A DNA stretch of 64,000 nucleotides from Epiperipatus broadwayi (Eukaryota > Onychophora > Udeonychophora > Euonychophora > Peripatidae). A program made the position numbers and the translations under genes. Shown one piece after another: positions 24,871 through 38,090 of the stretch (position 1 is the stretch's first letter; the number at the start of each line of letters is the position of its first letter). The notes under the pieces were generated by a model that was not told where the DNA came from, searched no databases, and saw only the letters and a list, made by a program, of their open reading frames with translations. The stretch spans positions 1,304,001-1,368,000 of the forward strand of contig JAQFVV010000232.1 in NCBI GenBank assembly GCA_028023455.1, written 5' to 3'.

Positions 24871-25019
24871 AGAATGGAAAACCCATTTCAAATATGTGAA
24901 TAGGAATGTCCATTCCAAAAAATAACAAAGGCAATCATAAGAAAAATAAAGTTGCCTGTATTAATCATATAAAAGACAATCAGTCTGGATTTAAAAACAA
25001 TATTATTGAACTGGACATA

Positions 25020-26140
25020 GTTACTACAGTGTCCATTGTTTAAAAAAAGACCTGGGCTATCATTAATAAAAATAATGAATATAAGCTGCATCCTAATAGC
25101 AAATCAATCACAGATTATCAAGGCAATCAAATAAAACTGATGGGCCAAACAAGTTAAAATTACGATGTCTAATAAGGCTAGTGGTGGCCTATGTTGATCA
25201 TAGTAATTTATTAGGCTGTGACTGGTTCAGTCACTTAGACTTTGCAGTGACAAAGGTGAACCAGATCACGATATTAAGCAAATTAAAATCTGATTACTCA
25301 GATGTATTCAATAAAGAGATGAATCTGTACTTTGGACAACCAATCCATTTACCATTAGTTGTTGGTACAGATTACTTCCACTGGTTTTGGGATTTAAAGT
25401 GAAAGCAGAGCTTGAAAAATGGGAGGCAGCAGGGATTATAGAGCCCATAACATACTCAGAATAGGCAAACCCAATAGTGCTAATTTATCAGACTAGTGAT
25501 GTGCATCTATGTGGGGATTACCAATGCACAATTATCAAAGCTCTGCCTCCGGATAATTACCTATCACTATCAGTTAAACAAATCCTATCCACACTGTCAG
25601 GTGGTAGGAATTTATAAAGATTTTCAAAACATGCTTACTTGCAACTGCCTGTGGATAATGAGGCTGCAAGAGCATTGTCAATAATAACACTCAAGGGTTT
25701 ATTCAAAATGAACCGGTTACTTTTTGGTATATTGATCACCCTAGTGATATTCCAGAATCATGGATGAACTGGCTGCTGGAATATCAGGTACACTACTGTA
25801 TTTTGACAATTTTTTATTAGTGGCACAAGCAGCAGAACAACTCTGGAGTGCCAACAAGAAATTCCTAGACATTTAAAGCTTCTGGTATTAAAATAAAAGT
25901 GGATAAGTATATTTGAAGTTCAATGAACTGGAGTTTTTTGGATACAGGATAGATGCAGGTGGCATTCATCCAACTCAAAAGAAAGTTATGGCAATTAAAA
26001 AAGTCAAAATATCTGAAAATAAGAAAGAACTTTTGGCCTTTTTAGGACTCATAAATTGTTGTGAAGAGGTTTTATATCATAAAGTTGAGGCTGCCACACC
26101 ACTATACAGGCTGCTGGACAAAAAGACAATTGGGAAGTAG
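25020..26140 (+). pseudogene. Element C protease/reverse transcriptase remnant
   Basis: Frames at 25181-25402, about 25400-25530 and 25913-26140 show the RT lead-in (LGCDWFSHLDF, then VFNKEMN), KWEAAGIIEPI, a palm fragment with LQLPVDNEAARALS, the catalytic box decayed to YFDN near 25800, and the thumb region FFGYRIDAGGIHPT with LLAFLGLINCC. Stops occur throughout. Protease is not clearly preserved. Confidence 0.75.
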
Positions 26141-26149
26141 GACAGTAAG

Positions 26150-27770
26150 CAAGGTAAAACCTTCAAAAAGATGAAAAATATAATAACAGAAACATTAATG
26201 TTGGCGCATTTCAACCCAGAAAAAGTGCTAGTTCTAACGTGATGCGTCACCAGTCAGAACAGTGGCAGTGTTGTCCCATAGGGATGATTGGGATACAACT
26301 GTATTGCCTTTGCATCAGTGTCTCAAAGAAAAACTGCTCAAATTGATAGAAGCTCTTGCGTTAATCAATGGCATTAGGAAATTTCACAACTACTTATATA
26401 CTTCTATAGTAGATTGTTCATCCTACAAACATAGATCCATATTGTGAATATTTGCATCTGACAAGGGACTTCTTCAGCATTCCTACCATGAATGCTGTGG
26501 TGATTCAATTTTTTGTCTGGCTATAATTTTACATTACAGTACATAGAGGGAAAACATTCACCATGTTGATGCAATAAACTAGTTGGTGCTGAGGCTGCAA
26601 ACAATCTAACAAGTTAATCATTTAACATGGCCTTAGAGTCAAATACACCACTGAACAGTAAAACTGGTTGTATGGACCACTAATGACCCTGGATTCCAAA
26701 AGGTACAAAAATGGATCCAACAAGGTTGGCCAAATAAAAAAACTACATGAGTTGCACTCAGTCTACTGAACATGAAGGCTGAATCTCAACTGAAAATGAC
26801 TGCATTTTCTGAGAATCCAGAGTAGTGATTCTCCAGCTGGATAATCCCAGCTGCTGTCTTACATAATGGTTATCCAGGGATAGTCTGAATGAAGATGCTG
26901 GCAAGATGATGTGATGGCCTATCATAAATGCTAACATTGAGGCTAAAGTCCACTTCTGCTGGCAGTGCAAAACATGCCAGACAAGGACAAAATAGTTCAG
27001 TGGCCTAAATCTGTAAGGCCCTGGTCTAGATTCCATGTGGACCATGCAGGCCCATGGAAAGACAAACTGCTATTAATGTTAGTATGAGCTATTATTGCTG
27101 TGAACTGAAGTAATAAGACTTCAAACATTTCCAGCCACTTTAAGTAGGCTATGTGTTGCAAAAAGCCTTGTATGAGCTATTATTGCTGTGAACTAAAGTA
27201 ATAAGACTTCAAACACTTCCAGCCACTTTAAGTAAGAGTAAGGCTTTTTGCAACACATAGCTTACCTAAAACAATAATGTCAGATAATGACAACATTTAC
27301 AGCAAGTGCTTTCAAAAACTTTTGCATCAATAATGGCATTGAGCTAGTGCACAGCCCACCACATCATCTAGAAAGCAGTGGCCAGGTAGAGAGACTAATG
27401 CAAGAGACAAAAAAGTTGGTAACAAAGATGGATACAGAAAGCTGGAACACCAGGATTGCCAGAACACTGCTAGCATAGCTTTCCACATGAAGTACAGCAA
27501 CAGGAAAGACTCCAGAACTGCTATTCAATAGACATTTGTGAACCAGCCTGTCTGCTCTGAAACATGATTCCAACTACAGAAAAAAGGAAAAGACTAAAAG
27601 TGCCAATAGGCTCTCAGTTGCTATGCAGAATGTACAATGGATCCATAAAATGGATCCCAGCAGTGGTGATGCAACTGGAAGGATTTTATACAGTAGTACA
27701 AACAGCAGATGGTTGTCTACATTATCACCACCTAGACCAACAGACTAAATCATACACAAACTGAAGACAG
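26150..27770 (+). pseudogene. Element C RNase H and integrase remnant
   Basis: The RNase H part (about 26180-26640) is barely readable. Integrase begins with a zinc-binding fragment near 26820-27000 (KTCQTRTK), then the core start FHVDHAGPWK near 27030, a disrupted middle with a local duplication, and MSDNDN followed by HSPPHHLESSGQVERL (about 27340-27400). A C-terminal part at 27564-27764 (VPIGSQLLCRMYNGSIKWIP) resembles the chromodomain-less tail of such integrases. Confidence 0.75.
27085..27270. repeat. Local duplication with inverted end in element C integrase
   Basis: About 85 bp (from GAGCTATTATTGCTGTGAAC) are repeated in tandem. The joint carries CTATGTGTTGCAAAAAGCC, and its reverse complement follows the second copy, so a snap-back rearrangement happened here. 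Confidence 0.8.
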
Positions 27771-27987
27771 CAACAAACCAAATGAACATCCAAAAACAAG
27801 CATTTCAAGCAAAGATGATGACCACCAAATTGAAGACCAGCAAATTAGATGAACATCCAGGGATAAGAACATCAAGCAAAGATGATGAACAAGCCAAAAA
27901 CAGCAGCAAACCAAAGGAACCAACAAGGCGAACAAAAAGTCGTCATCCAGCACATCCGTATAACTTCATTCTCGAGGGCTAATTTTA

Positions 27988-28001
27988 GCCAGGGGGAGGG
28001 A
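27988..28001 (+). promoter_or_regulatory. Element C polypurine tract
   Basis: GCCAGGGGGAGGGA lies directly before the 3' LTR start TGTCAGATC. This is the expected plus-strand primer position of an LTR retrotransposon. Confidence 0.75.
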
Positions 28002-30240
28002 TGTCAGATCTCACTTTTCCTTCAGAAGTGGACTATTCCAGATTCCTTACTTTTCTGATTGGATTGAGCATTCATTATCGCTACCAATGTGTAAACAGAT
28101 AGATAAAACACAACAAATTATTAATACAGACTAATAGGCAATGATGCTCTGAATCTGATTGCTGTCAGTAAGGCTAGGGATCTGCCAATAAATAGTTAGC
28201 CTTTTTGGAGGTAAGGGAGAGAATTAGAGTCTAACCTAAATGATGGAATGAGCTCTCAATTGAAACTTCTGCTAACAGTGAACATTTCTATTAGTCACGC
28301 TATAAGACTACCACAATGAGGCAAGTCCACGACTGGAAGTTGCAGACGGGCTGTCTCGAGACAAGCTTTTCTACTACAGCTGGAAGTCTATGGATGAACT
28401 CACAAGGCAAGCTATTACATACAGCTGGAAGTGAGTCCAGTAATTTGGCATGACCAGCCCATTAACTAAGTTTATACTATAACAGGGCTGAGTTCAAACC
28501 CTGTTCTAAGTCAGAGGGTAATACTACCGAGCATATGTAGCTAATTAAATCAAGTATAATATTAAATTTTTCTTTTTCGTTGTGGCCTTGTATGCGAGTG
28601 CATACATATATATTTAAGTAATTAAATAAAAACATTGAAATATAAGAGGGACGGGGGATTATATGGTTTGTGCTCTGATGTTTATTTATACGCATGTTTA
28701 TATTGCTGCATGAGTGAGTAAATGTAATAATTTCATAAAAAGGAATAAAAATTATTTTAATTTAAAAAGAAATATTCCAAGATGGTCGATTAAAGGAAGA
28801 ATGTCACAAATTATAAAAAAAATTAATTAATTGCAAAGAAAGGACTCGAACAGTTGCAGATCACTATCTTGAGACAAAGACATTTTAATTAATAAAATAA
28901 AATGTTAAAAGTAATAGACAATGAACGGTCGAGTGTAGATCGCAAGGTAAATTGGAAATTCCTAAGCTTAGATAAGAGAAACAAAGAAAAGAAAAGTATT
29001 GAAAAGATTTTTGTTTCGCAAACCATGTGGTTCAATTAAAGAAGAAAGAACAATAGCATGATTAAGGAGATTCGAGAAAGCTGAACTGAGAGGACATGTA
29101 TAGCTGTGACTGCCACGAGCAGGATCATAAGAAAAAGTTAGTAAAAGGAAAAAAGTTTATAATCGAAAAATCATGAACAGGCTGGGGTAGAAGAGCAGAA
29201 CGGGCCAGGCTATGCCATCCATCCCACGGAGAGACTACCGTCACTGTAAATGTAGGAGCAAAGCCCTTCTTCAAACCATGAAAAGAACAGCATTCACCGG
29301 ACGCCATTGATTGCCTTATGGAAATTGACCAAAGAAAAATTTTTTAATCGTACAGCTAATAATCTACACCCGGGTGAGATAAACCAAACATTTTCATAAA
29401 TGATAATAACTATTTTGAATGAAAGCACATCCTATTAAATAATGTGTAAAAGGGTTAAAGTAAATGAATAAAATGTTGAAATAATACCCTGTATACGCCT
29501 TAATAGACAATGCCTGATTGAAATTGTTTTCAAGCTATGATGTGTATTTTTGTGTATTGCATTTATAAACTTGTGCGAGTGTATTTACATGCGGGGTTAT
29601 TTAATTATTCGGGCACAAACCAATATCCAATTCTGGGATTCTATGGGTTTTGTTTTATTATTAGTTTTATATTAATAAATATTAATTAGTATTATAAATT
29701 TAATTGTGTGTGTTAATTTCTTAAAATAATATTAAAAAGCAAAAAGTAGGAAAGCAAATGAATAGTTCATGCGCTACATGCGCATTTTTATATGTTCCCT
29801 CCACCTCTTTTCCACGGTCACCAACTACTACCCCTGAGTGAGCTAGCCAGAGGTACAAGCTCTAACCACCAGAAATACTCATCCTCTCCCAGCATAATTC
29901 TTATTTATTCGTAGGTAAGATTGGCGCTTGAGGTCATTATTGATGCTCATAAATATGCTGGGCGAGTAATTAGAGGGCATCGCAAAACCAACCACACATA
30001 TCTGTTCATATTATAACTTTCTGTTAAATAAAGGAGCAAAATTTAAGTTTAAAATACGTAATAAACGTGTATCACATATATACGTGTTTACGCCGGAATA
30101 AACGGTTACAATATATATGGTATTATGTTTATTAATTGTATTTTATGTAAATATATTCGATACTAATAAATTATATTAATTGAACTTTGAGTATTCATAT
30201 TTTTTATAACTGTCAGTTTGAGTGCAACTAAGACCAAACA
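28002..30240 (+). repeat. Element C 3' LTR, split by an insertion
   Basis: 28002-28476 and 30111-30240 together correspond to the 5' LTR plus its missing first 135 bases. Length without the insertion is about 605 bp. It ends in GACCAAACA. Confidence 0.75.
28477..30110 (+). mobile_element. 1.6 kb insertion in the LTR of C, possible solo LTR
   Basis: The 5' LTR of C is continuous where this block sits, so it is an insertion. It starts TATAACAGGG and ends CGGTTACA, carries AATAAA-type signals near its right end and has no reading frame of note. These features fit a solo LTR, but I see no second copy in the window. The flanks are AT repeats, so a target duplication (perhaps TATA) cannot be shown. 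Confidence 0.5.
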
Positions 30241-32330
30241 CACGGTGTGTATATACAGTTTTATAACTGATAAAAGCATTAAAGATTGTTTTTAAGATAA
30301 TGAATCTTTTACTGAATGAAATGCTATGTTAAAAAAATACAGAACAAAGAAAAAATTGAAGCCATTAGAATTCATTGGATATTATTAAAAAGATGGACGT
30401 CATTTATTCAAAATGTCTGCCTTATTTATTTCTAAAAATTGGAATATTAATTTGAATTGTTATGCTTTGAGCGTCATAAATTTTACTGTGAAATTTGATA
30501 TTTAGTTATAAAATAGTAGGTAATAGTAATACCATTAAGGTAAGTTCCCATTTATTTTTTCATCATCCTCAATTATAACTTCAAAATTAGTTACGCAACA
30601 TCAATCCTATGGTATTTTAACATGTATAGATAGTTCTTTATGTAGTTACTAACATTTATAATTCTCTTTATTCTTTTACTCATTCTTTATTTTTTTAAAA
30701 TCAGATTAGTGTTGGGACTAATAATGAATCATGCCATTGGAATCTGCACAACTTATGACAATGCGACTGTGTATTTTTACAATGACATTTCCATTCCTTG
30801 ATTACATATTTAGTAATTTTGAGTCAAATTAATTTTGAGTCAAATCTCTTATTATTTCTCATTTTTTATCCTCCCTTTTTTTTTTTGGGAAATGGAATAG
30901 ACATATTCAATTGTTAGTGACTAGTAATGGTGTATGTATAATTGCGTTGAATGTTTTTTAAAAAGTCAGTATGATAAAAAAAATATTTTAACAGATAAAT
31001 TTATTAATTTAGCTGTGGAATTTTTGCATTGGCCTGTTTGAGTAAAAATTTGAGTGATTTGATTCATCAAGAACATATCTAGATCGCTTCTATTCAGGAA
31101 TATTTTTATATTAATAATCAGAATTATCTTAATCTTGCTTCTAAAAATTGAATTATTTTATATTCATATCGGTTAAATTTAACGAAAAATTTAAAAGAAA
31201 ATTAGCCTGCAGAAAAAAAATAAATTATATTTCAACCAATTATAATGTAAAAGCAGCACTGATTTTTCGTTTCTTAGAAATTACAATCACTGAATATTCA
31301 TTTATGTTGTCTTTTCTTTGTCTAAAATTAAATATTTTAAATAAAAATATTAATCTAGCTATATTATTAGACTATATACTGTAAAAAATAATCATAAATA
31401 TTTATGAAAAAGTTGCTGTTGTGTTAGTTTTTACCGAATGTCATTGATAAACAAATAGTGTTCAAGCATCATTCATTGTCTAAAATAGTAGCTGAGTGTT
31501 GTTCACTTTGGTTTATTTTTTTTGTAAAATTTAAATTTTTCTAATCAAACTTTCGATAAATTAATGTAAAATTTTAACAATGAATGTAAAAAATTACATG
31601 AAATATATTTATTTACATTCAAAATCAATTCCGAAAGTGTAAAACATTTTATTTTGATTTCTGACTTTGACAATTAGAAAGATCTGGGGAACAATTGCCA
31701 AAGCTGACAGTTAGGGCTTACCGGTGCCTTATTAGGGCAAAAAGGCAGGACAATATAACAATAGATGTAAAAAAAAAATCGATTGCTTTGAAAAAATAAT
31801 TCCAAATTCGGCTTTTTTCAGAACTAAAATTTTATATTTAGATTTTACACTATGACTTTCTGATAAAATAAGTGTAAAATGAAAAATATGTGACCAAAAA
31901 TGGCCAAGAGATAGTGCAAACTGTTGAAATTACAGTTACATTTTGGAATTGTCAACTAACTGGTTAAAAAGAGATGGAAATAATAGGAAAGTTTTGAGAT
32001 ATGGGTATGGTAAAAAATGAATAAAGTGGAAGATAAAATAGTTATTTGTTATATTCAGGATTTATTCATGTTTTTATGAAATAAAAAAACTTAGAAATTA
32101 ATAATAAATATTAATTTTCTCAATTTTAATATTTTAGTTCACAAATGCAACCATTGGGTACTTTTCAGTTCAATTGCAGTTTTATATTATAGGTAGTTAA
32201 TCAGAAACTCTTATATCTATAACTTTTTCAGATATTTGTATCTCTCCTTATCTTGTTTTTTTTTTAAACACTCAAAACTTCTGAAAATTTAAACAAACAT
32301 GAAATTTATTGTCTACCTTTATACACTGTA
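30241..32330. other. Unassigned AT-rich stretch
   Basis: About 2.1 kb with no recognised gene or element. A 78-codon frame at 31148-31384 has no recognisable motif and AT-driven composition. Confidence 0.45.
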
Positions 32331-33735
32331 CAGGCTTAAACCTGTTTTTATATATGTAATATATGCAGGATTCGAACTCAGACTTTCACACGACCCACTA
32401 TTCTCAGTGCCATCTCATATTGCTGACCCACCTGATCACACACATGTTGAAAAGATAAATAATCACCAATATATGTATTTCATGCTAAACCAGCAATCAT
32501 CAGTTGGTCTAGATTACTATCCTCACACACATATATAATCAGTACTCAGCTTTATATTAAGATAGCCAATCTTTATACTTTAATGGACAGGCTTCAAACT
32601 TCCAACTCACAACTCTTTAGCCTTCCATTTCATTGAAAATCTGACGATGGAACGTTCAAAGCCCTTGTTAGTGCCAAGGTTGTCATCCTACCCATGTTGA
32701 CATATTAGTCATTCTGATCCCTCATGTACAGGAGAATAATCCATTTATACATACATATGCAAGGGATGGGCAGACCTTTTACACACTATTTGTATAAATT
32801 AATACATTGTACAGGCTTAAACCTGCATTTATATATGTAATACATGCGGGGTTCGAACTCAGACTTTCACACGACCCACCATTCTCAGTGCCATTTCATA
32901 TTGCTGACCCACCTGATCACACGTTGAAAAGATAAATAATCACCAATATACGTCTTTCATGCTAAACCAGCAATCATCAGTTGGTCTATATTACTATCCT
33001 CACACATATATATAATCAGTACTCAGCTTTATATTAAGATAGCCAATCTTTATACTTTAATGGACAGGCTTCAAATTATTCCAACTCACAACTCTTTAGC
33101 CTTCCATTTTATTGAAAATCTGATGATGGAATGTTGAAAGCCCTTGTTAGTGCCAAGGTTGTCATCCTACCCATATGCAGGTTTAAGCCTGTACAATGTA
33201 TTAATATATATAAAGTGTGTAAAAGGTCTGCCCATCCCTCACATATGTATGCATAAATGGATTATTCTCCTGTACATGAGGGGTCAGAATGACTAATATG
33301 TCAACATGGGTAGGATGATAACCATGGCGGTAACAAGGGCTTTGAATGTTCCATCATCAGATTTTTAATGAAATGGAAGGCTAAAGAGTTGTGAGTTAGA
33401 ATAGTTTGAAGCCTGTCCATTAAAGTATAAAGATTGGCTATCTTAATATAAAGCTGAGTACTGATTATATATATGTGTGAGGATAGTAATCTAGACCAAC
33501 TGATGATTGCTGGTTTAGCATAAAATAGGTATATTGGTGATTATTTATCTTTTCAACATGTGTGTGATCAGGTGGGTCAGCAATATGAGATGGCACTGAG
33601 AATGGTGGGTCGTGTGAAAGTCTGAGTTTGAACCCAGCATATATTACATATATACATGCAGGTTTAAGCCTGTACAATGTATTAATTTATATAAAGTGTG
33701 TAAAAGGTTTGCCCATCCCTCGCATATGTATGTAT
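32331..33735. repeat. SINE-like unit array, units 1-3 and part of 4
   Basis: Units of about 380-490 bp are bounded by the near-palindromic CAGGCTTAAACCTGC. Units 1 (32331-32826) and 2 (32810-33190) are direct. Unit 3 (33180-33680) and the start of unit 4 are inverted. In the inverted units the plus strand shows a TGGCACTGAGAATGG stretch and, about 37 bases later, GAGTTCGAACCCC, which resemble RNA polymerase III A and B boxes. The tRNA origin is inference. Short frames in it are repeat-derived and not genes. Confidence 0.7.
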
Positions 33736-36224
33736 TGTAACGGTCGCTGTCTCTCTCTAACCGCATTGGGCATGAAATGCGTTTTCTGAGATCGAGCAGC
33801 AATTAAGAAATATTCAAAGGCATCCAAAATATACATTACTATAATCATACCTTTGAAAGGTTCGTTTACTGCAACTTTTACGTGCCACCTTAAGAAAGAG
33901 ATTGCTCCACTGCCTAAGGGATATGATCATGTAATAAGTAAAGAGCTATAATCTCTTATACAAAATCAATAGAAAGTGAATGCCTAACGAATGATTCCCG
34001 ATCCCGGTAAGTTTAATCCCTGACTAGCTCAATCAACTCCTGATCTCGGGATGGTGGTTTGTTGCTTCGTTAACAGAAAAGGTCAAACACTAATATCATT
34101 ATCAAATACACAGCACAACTCCGTACTTTAAAATTAGATATTAAATTTATTAAGCCCTCTATGATTATATAAATATTTACAAAATAATAAACACACACAT
34201 AAACGATAGTAATTAAAATTCAAGTGTATAATAAATTTTAAAGTTTCATGAATGGGAAAGGAATGGTCTGAAATTCTCCCCTGCTTACACTTTAAACTCA
34301 AAACAAAATTTCTTATAAAACAATGTGTATTGGCCATGGTATGTACGTGTTTCATAATAATACAAAAAAAAAAATGGGTTAGCCACGAGTTAATGATATT
34401 AGAATCTTAAATGTTCCATAATCTGAGTCCTGCATGTGGCGGACAATAATAATTATTTGGAACACTTTCGAACCCACTTTTATTCCTTATGAAAACAATC
34501 CTGCACTTAGCGGATGGAATAAATTTACTAGGGGAACAAACTCGTGCTAAACTACAATTTTAATCTTAAAAGTTCCATAATATGAGTCCTGCCCGTAGCG
34601 GACAATAATAATTATTTGGAACGCTGTCTTACATAGTTTTATTCCTTATAAAAACAATCCTGCACTTAGCGGATGGAATAAATTTTCTATTATTTCAAAG
34701 TGAAACACATACATCCAATGACCAAACCACCCAATTATTTCTATTTAACTATTTTGAAATATTTCATATTTACTTTATCGATTCTTTTATAATTTATTTA
34801 GATACTCCAATGAATTACGTGTAGCTTTACGTTAAAATTACAACCAGCATATTTATGACTGAATTACGCAATTCATTGGTTCATTTAGTAATAGCAATAT
34901 TAGTCAAATGACGAATTACTCATAATAAGACATAAAAAAAATATAAAAACATAAATAATACTTCCCGAAGCCTTCGTTCTTCTCCAGGCTATGATTTTGA
35001 GGGTGATATATATCTGCTGTGCAGGTGATTACTTCACAGGGCCTATATGGAGGTTGGCAAATTGTCCATAGCAGCTACACTTTCAGAAATAGAAAGTCAC
35101 ATCACTGGATGGCTATGTAGGACTCCGAGCTGTGCGAATGTACCGAACTTGTTTTCTACTCCATGTCCGTTGCAGTATCACGAATAAATCTTGATTCCAT
35201 TTTCTTAGCGATATAAAACATTTGCTTAAATTTCAATTGTATTTTTCTTTCTCAGTCAATGAATATCATATTTCTTGGTCTGCGCATTTTAAAATACGTT
35301 CAGCATTCTGAATAAATAGTTTTTACACTCATAATTCTTTTTTCTTTCTTTTTCTTTTTTTGTCAATACACTCCGGAAACTATACTGCTAACGGGTAAGA
35401 GTGCCCGTGTGAGTATCAACGAATATAATCCAGCTAACTCAAAGCGAACGGGTAAGAGTGCCCGTGCGAGTATCAACCAATGTAACCCAGCTAACTAATT
35501 AAATTTCACCTGACCAGCCTTTATATATCCCCCCCATTACAGGGTGTATTCTCTCATCCCCTCCACAAGTTATTGCTTTTACATTTCTGTTTTTAATTAA
35601 ACAAGTCCAAACAATGGATTTAATTTTAGCTATCTTTTAATTAATTTCAGAATTTCACAGACCATTTAAATTCCAATCCCTTGATTTCTTTAAACAATAA
35701 AGTAAAATTACATTTATCTAATTAAATAATTTTGAATAGGTGTCAAGCCGAATAACCACTGATACAATTTCTACACTTGTTTTCCAAAAAAACATTATAC
35801 GATAAAAGAAAGAGGTCATTGGCTTGCCTGCGGTCATGAACATTAAGTTGTAAAAAAAAAAAAATTATAAAACTGTATACTTGTTGTCACATAAAAATTG
35901 TTTTTGAGTTTTCCAAAAAGAATATTCAACAAGCAACAGAAAAAAAAAATACAACATTTGAGAATCTAAAATCAAATCAAAATAAAATATGTTTACTGTT
36001 AGGGTAATTTGCAAATACATATTTATATGTGGTGTCCGCATTTGTTTATTTATAAGCGTATTATCACCATTCATCCTATTTATTTTAAATATAGTGTGTG
36101 TGTAAGCAACAGAGAAAATATATCTGCACAGACCACTCCTTTTAATATAATATGTACATTTATTTGGACTGTAACTAATACTTGCAGTCAACTTTGTGGC
36201 AGTCATTTAAAACTGACTGACACA
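33736..36224 (-). repeat. Element B 3' LTR
   Basis: It runs on the minus strand from TGTGTCAGTC, next to the polypurine tract, to CGTTACA. Internal repeats are two units of about 159 bp at 34403-34700 (each with CCTGCACTTAGCGGATGG) and two units of about 60 bp at 35389-35500 (AACGGGTAAGAGTGCCCGTG). These could be regulatory. Small frames inside are not convincing genes. Confidence 0.88.
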
Positions 36225-36227
36225 ATA

Positions 36228-36239
36228 CCCCCCTCCCTT
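36228..36239 (-). promoter_or_regulatory. Element B polypurine tract
   Basis: The minus strand reads AAGGGAGGGGGG three bases before the LTR start TGTGTCAG. This is the expected position for plus-strand priming. Confidence 0.75.
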
Positions 36240-36647
36240 AATGAGACTTCTAAATGGGTTAACCATTTAAAGTCTATATTAAATTACTTTCACTTATATT
36301 TTATATTATTGATGAATATACTGGTTCAGTACAATTTAAAAAGAAATATTAGTTTATATTTGACTATATACGAGTATTATTAATAATGAAAATAAAAAAT
36401 CTTAAGGGATATACTAATTTATATCTAATACTAATGAATATACTACTTTATTATATATGTAAAAAAAAACTATTAGTTTATACTTAACTATATATATACA
36501 GTTGTGTCATTAGAAAATGAAAATCAAAATCTTAAAGAATATATACATACAAAAATACAAATCTATTAATGTAAAGTCCAATGATTGTCTACCCAACAGG
36601 TTTCAGTGCGCGGGCATTATATGAGCCCTTGATTCCCTGCTCAGTCT

Positions 36648-37660
36648 TTACCCAGAATGCGCTGTCTCACCACAGCATTCTACAATTTCAAATGGATCTT
36701 CGTATAAGTTTAAAAATTTTTTAAATTGAGATTTTTCTGGGACGCTGACATGGGGTGTACGAACCATCACTTTATCCCCGACCTTAAACTGATGCTGTGA
36801 TGGGCCTTTTCTTTTTTGTCTTCGGTAGCTCATTTTTCACATCTGGGCCCATGCTCTTCCCTTCTCCTTCTCCATGTCAATGGGTTTTTCTATGTTCCCT
36901 GGGAATTCGGTGTCGAATAGTTTTGGAACAGGTTTTCCAAAATGCAGCTGTATTGGTGGGAGTCCTGTAGATTCATTTGCTGACCAATTAATAAAACTGA
37001 GTATCAGTGGCAATTGTTTGACCCATCCCCTATGATTTGTGGGCAGGTATGTGCGGAACAGTCTTTCCAACTCCCTCATAACCCGTTCGCATGGATTGCT
37101 TTGAGGGTTCCTGATGGATGTAAGGGTGTGTTTAATTTCTTGCCTTGCCATCCATTTATTCCATTCCTCTGATACAAATGGGGTTCCATGATCAGATAAA
37201 ATTGATTTTGGCTTTCCGACCTGCGGGAAATGCAGAGAATCTAATACCCTAATAGTTTCTTTTGTCGTGGTCCTGGACAAAGGATATGCTGCAACCCACT
37301 TGAAAATAGGTCATATACCACCAATAAGTATTTCTTTCTATTAAAAGGGGGCAGAGGACCATAAAAGTCAATGGCCATGATTTCATTAGGGTTCTTTGGG
37401 ATGATTGATTTCATGTGACTAGTGTATGATTTATTCTGTGGCTTTGCCCGTTGACATACTTCACATTTGTTTAATGTGGCAATTATATCTCTGTGCATCC
37501 CTGGCCAGTAAAACCACCGTTGAAGGCAGTATTTTGTTTTGTAAGTACCGTAATGTCCATACAATTTGTGGATGTCTGTGATGAGAGAGTTCCTCATTTG
37601 GGGTGGTACCATCACTCTCCAACCCTCGATCCCTTCTTGAATTCGATAATATAACACGCC
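36648..37660 (-). pseudogene. Element B integrase
   Basis: The integrase would insert the cDNA. Three adjoining frames cover it. The zinc-binding HHCC region includes LYGHYGTYK and CEVCQRAKP. The catalytic core has all three acidic residues: AIDFYGPLPP, LSDHGTPF and NPCERVMREL. The C-terminal region is FKVGDKVMVRTPHVS. A frameshift lies near 37280 (after the first Asp). A TGA at 36837-36839, in the same frame as the downstream part, is a likely CGA-to-TGA change. Apart from these two lesions the enzyme looks complete. Confidence 0.9.
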
Positions 37661-37679
37661 TTTGTCAATTTTATATCTC

Positions 37680-38090
37680 TGTATTTGTTTTTCCTGGTGA
37701 TTTCTGGCATTGAGTCATAATTTGACATAGCTTTTTGTCTTCATGTTGTTTTTCAGTCAGTTGAGATAGATGTTTCTCGATGCTTTCACCAATGCAGGAC
37801 ACAATATTAGCTATATATATGTTATCCAGATTTCCATGTTGCTGTTGGATTGGGACTGGATGGCGGCTGAGTACGTCAGCTACTATATTCTCAGCCCTCT
37901 TACAGTACCTGAGTAGTTAAATTCTTGGAGGAACAGGCTCCAACGTACCAAATGGCTATTATTAAGGTAGCTATGGTTGAGGAATTCCAAACTTTTGTGG
38001 TCTGTAATCACCACTACCTCAGAACCCAACAGGATGGGACGAAACTTCTGAAATGCCCATACAATGGCCAGGGCCCATTTTTCTGTAACA
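37680..38090 (-). pseudogene. Element B RNase H
   Basis: The frame leaves the RT reading near 38077 (about two bases lost around GPEIN). RNase H then continues as VTEKWALAIVWAFQKF and VVITDHKSLEFLNHSYL, with a second frameshift near 37915 before ENIVADVLSRHPVP. These match the RNase H of element A and the family's usual position between RT and integrase. Confidence 0.8.

Larger units (their letters stand above)
23065..30240 (+). mobile_element. Ty3/Gypsy LTR retrotransposon C (heavily decayed)
   Basis: A truncated 5' LTR (23065-23536), leader repeats, gag and pol remnants in the order Gag, protease/RT, RNase H and integrase on the plus strand, a polypurine tract at 27988-28001 and a 3' LTR (28002-30240, interrupted) define one element. 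Coding frames are broken every few hundred bases. It is a different lineage from A and B: its Gag has the compact form with a cysteine/histidine-rich tail and no long coiled coil. Confidence 0.82.

Noticed and set aside
28484-28515. GAGTTCAAACCCTG as a tRNA gene
   Set aside because: There is a B-box-like motif but no cloverleaf can be drawn around it.
32299-32538. 79-codon frame, also seen reversed at 33465-33677
   Set aside because: It is translated SINE-like repeat, repeated because the units are repeated.
36009-36383. 124-codon plus-strand frame at the edge of the element B LTR
   Set aside because: It runs antisense across the LTR and polypurine tract with no recognisable motif.
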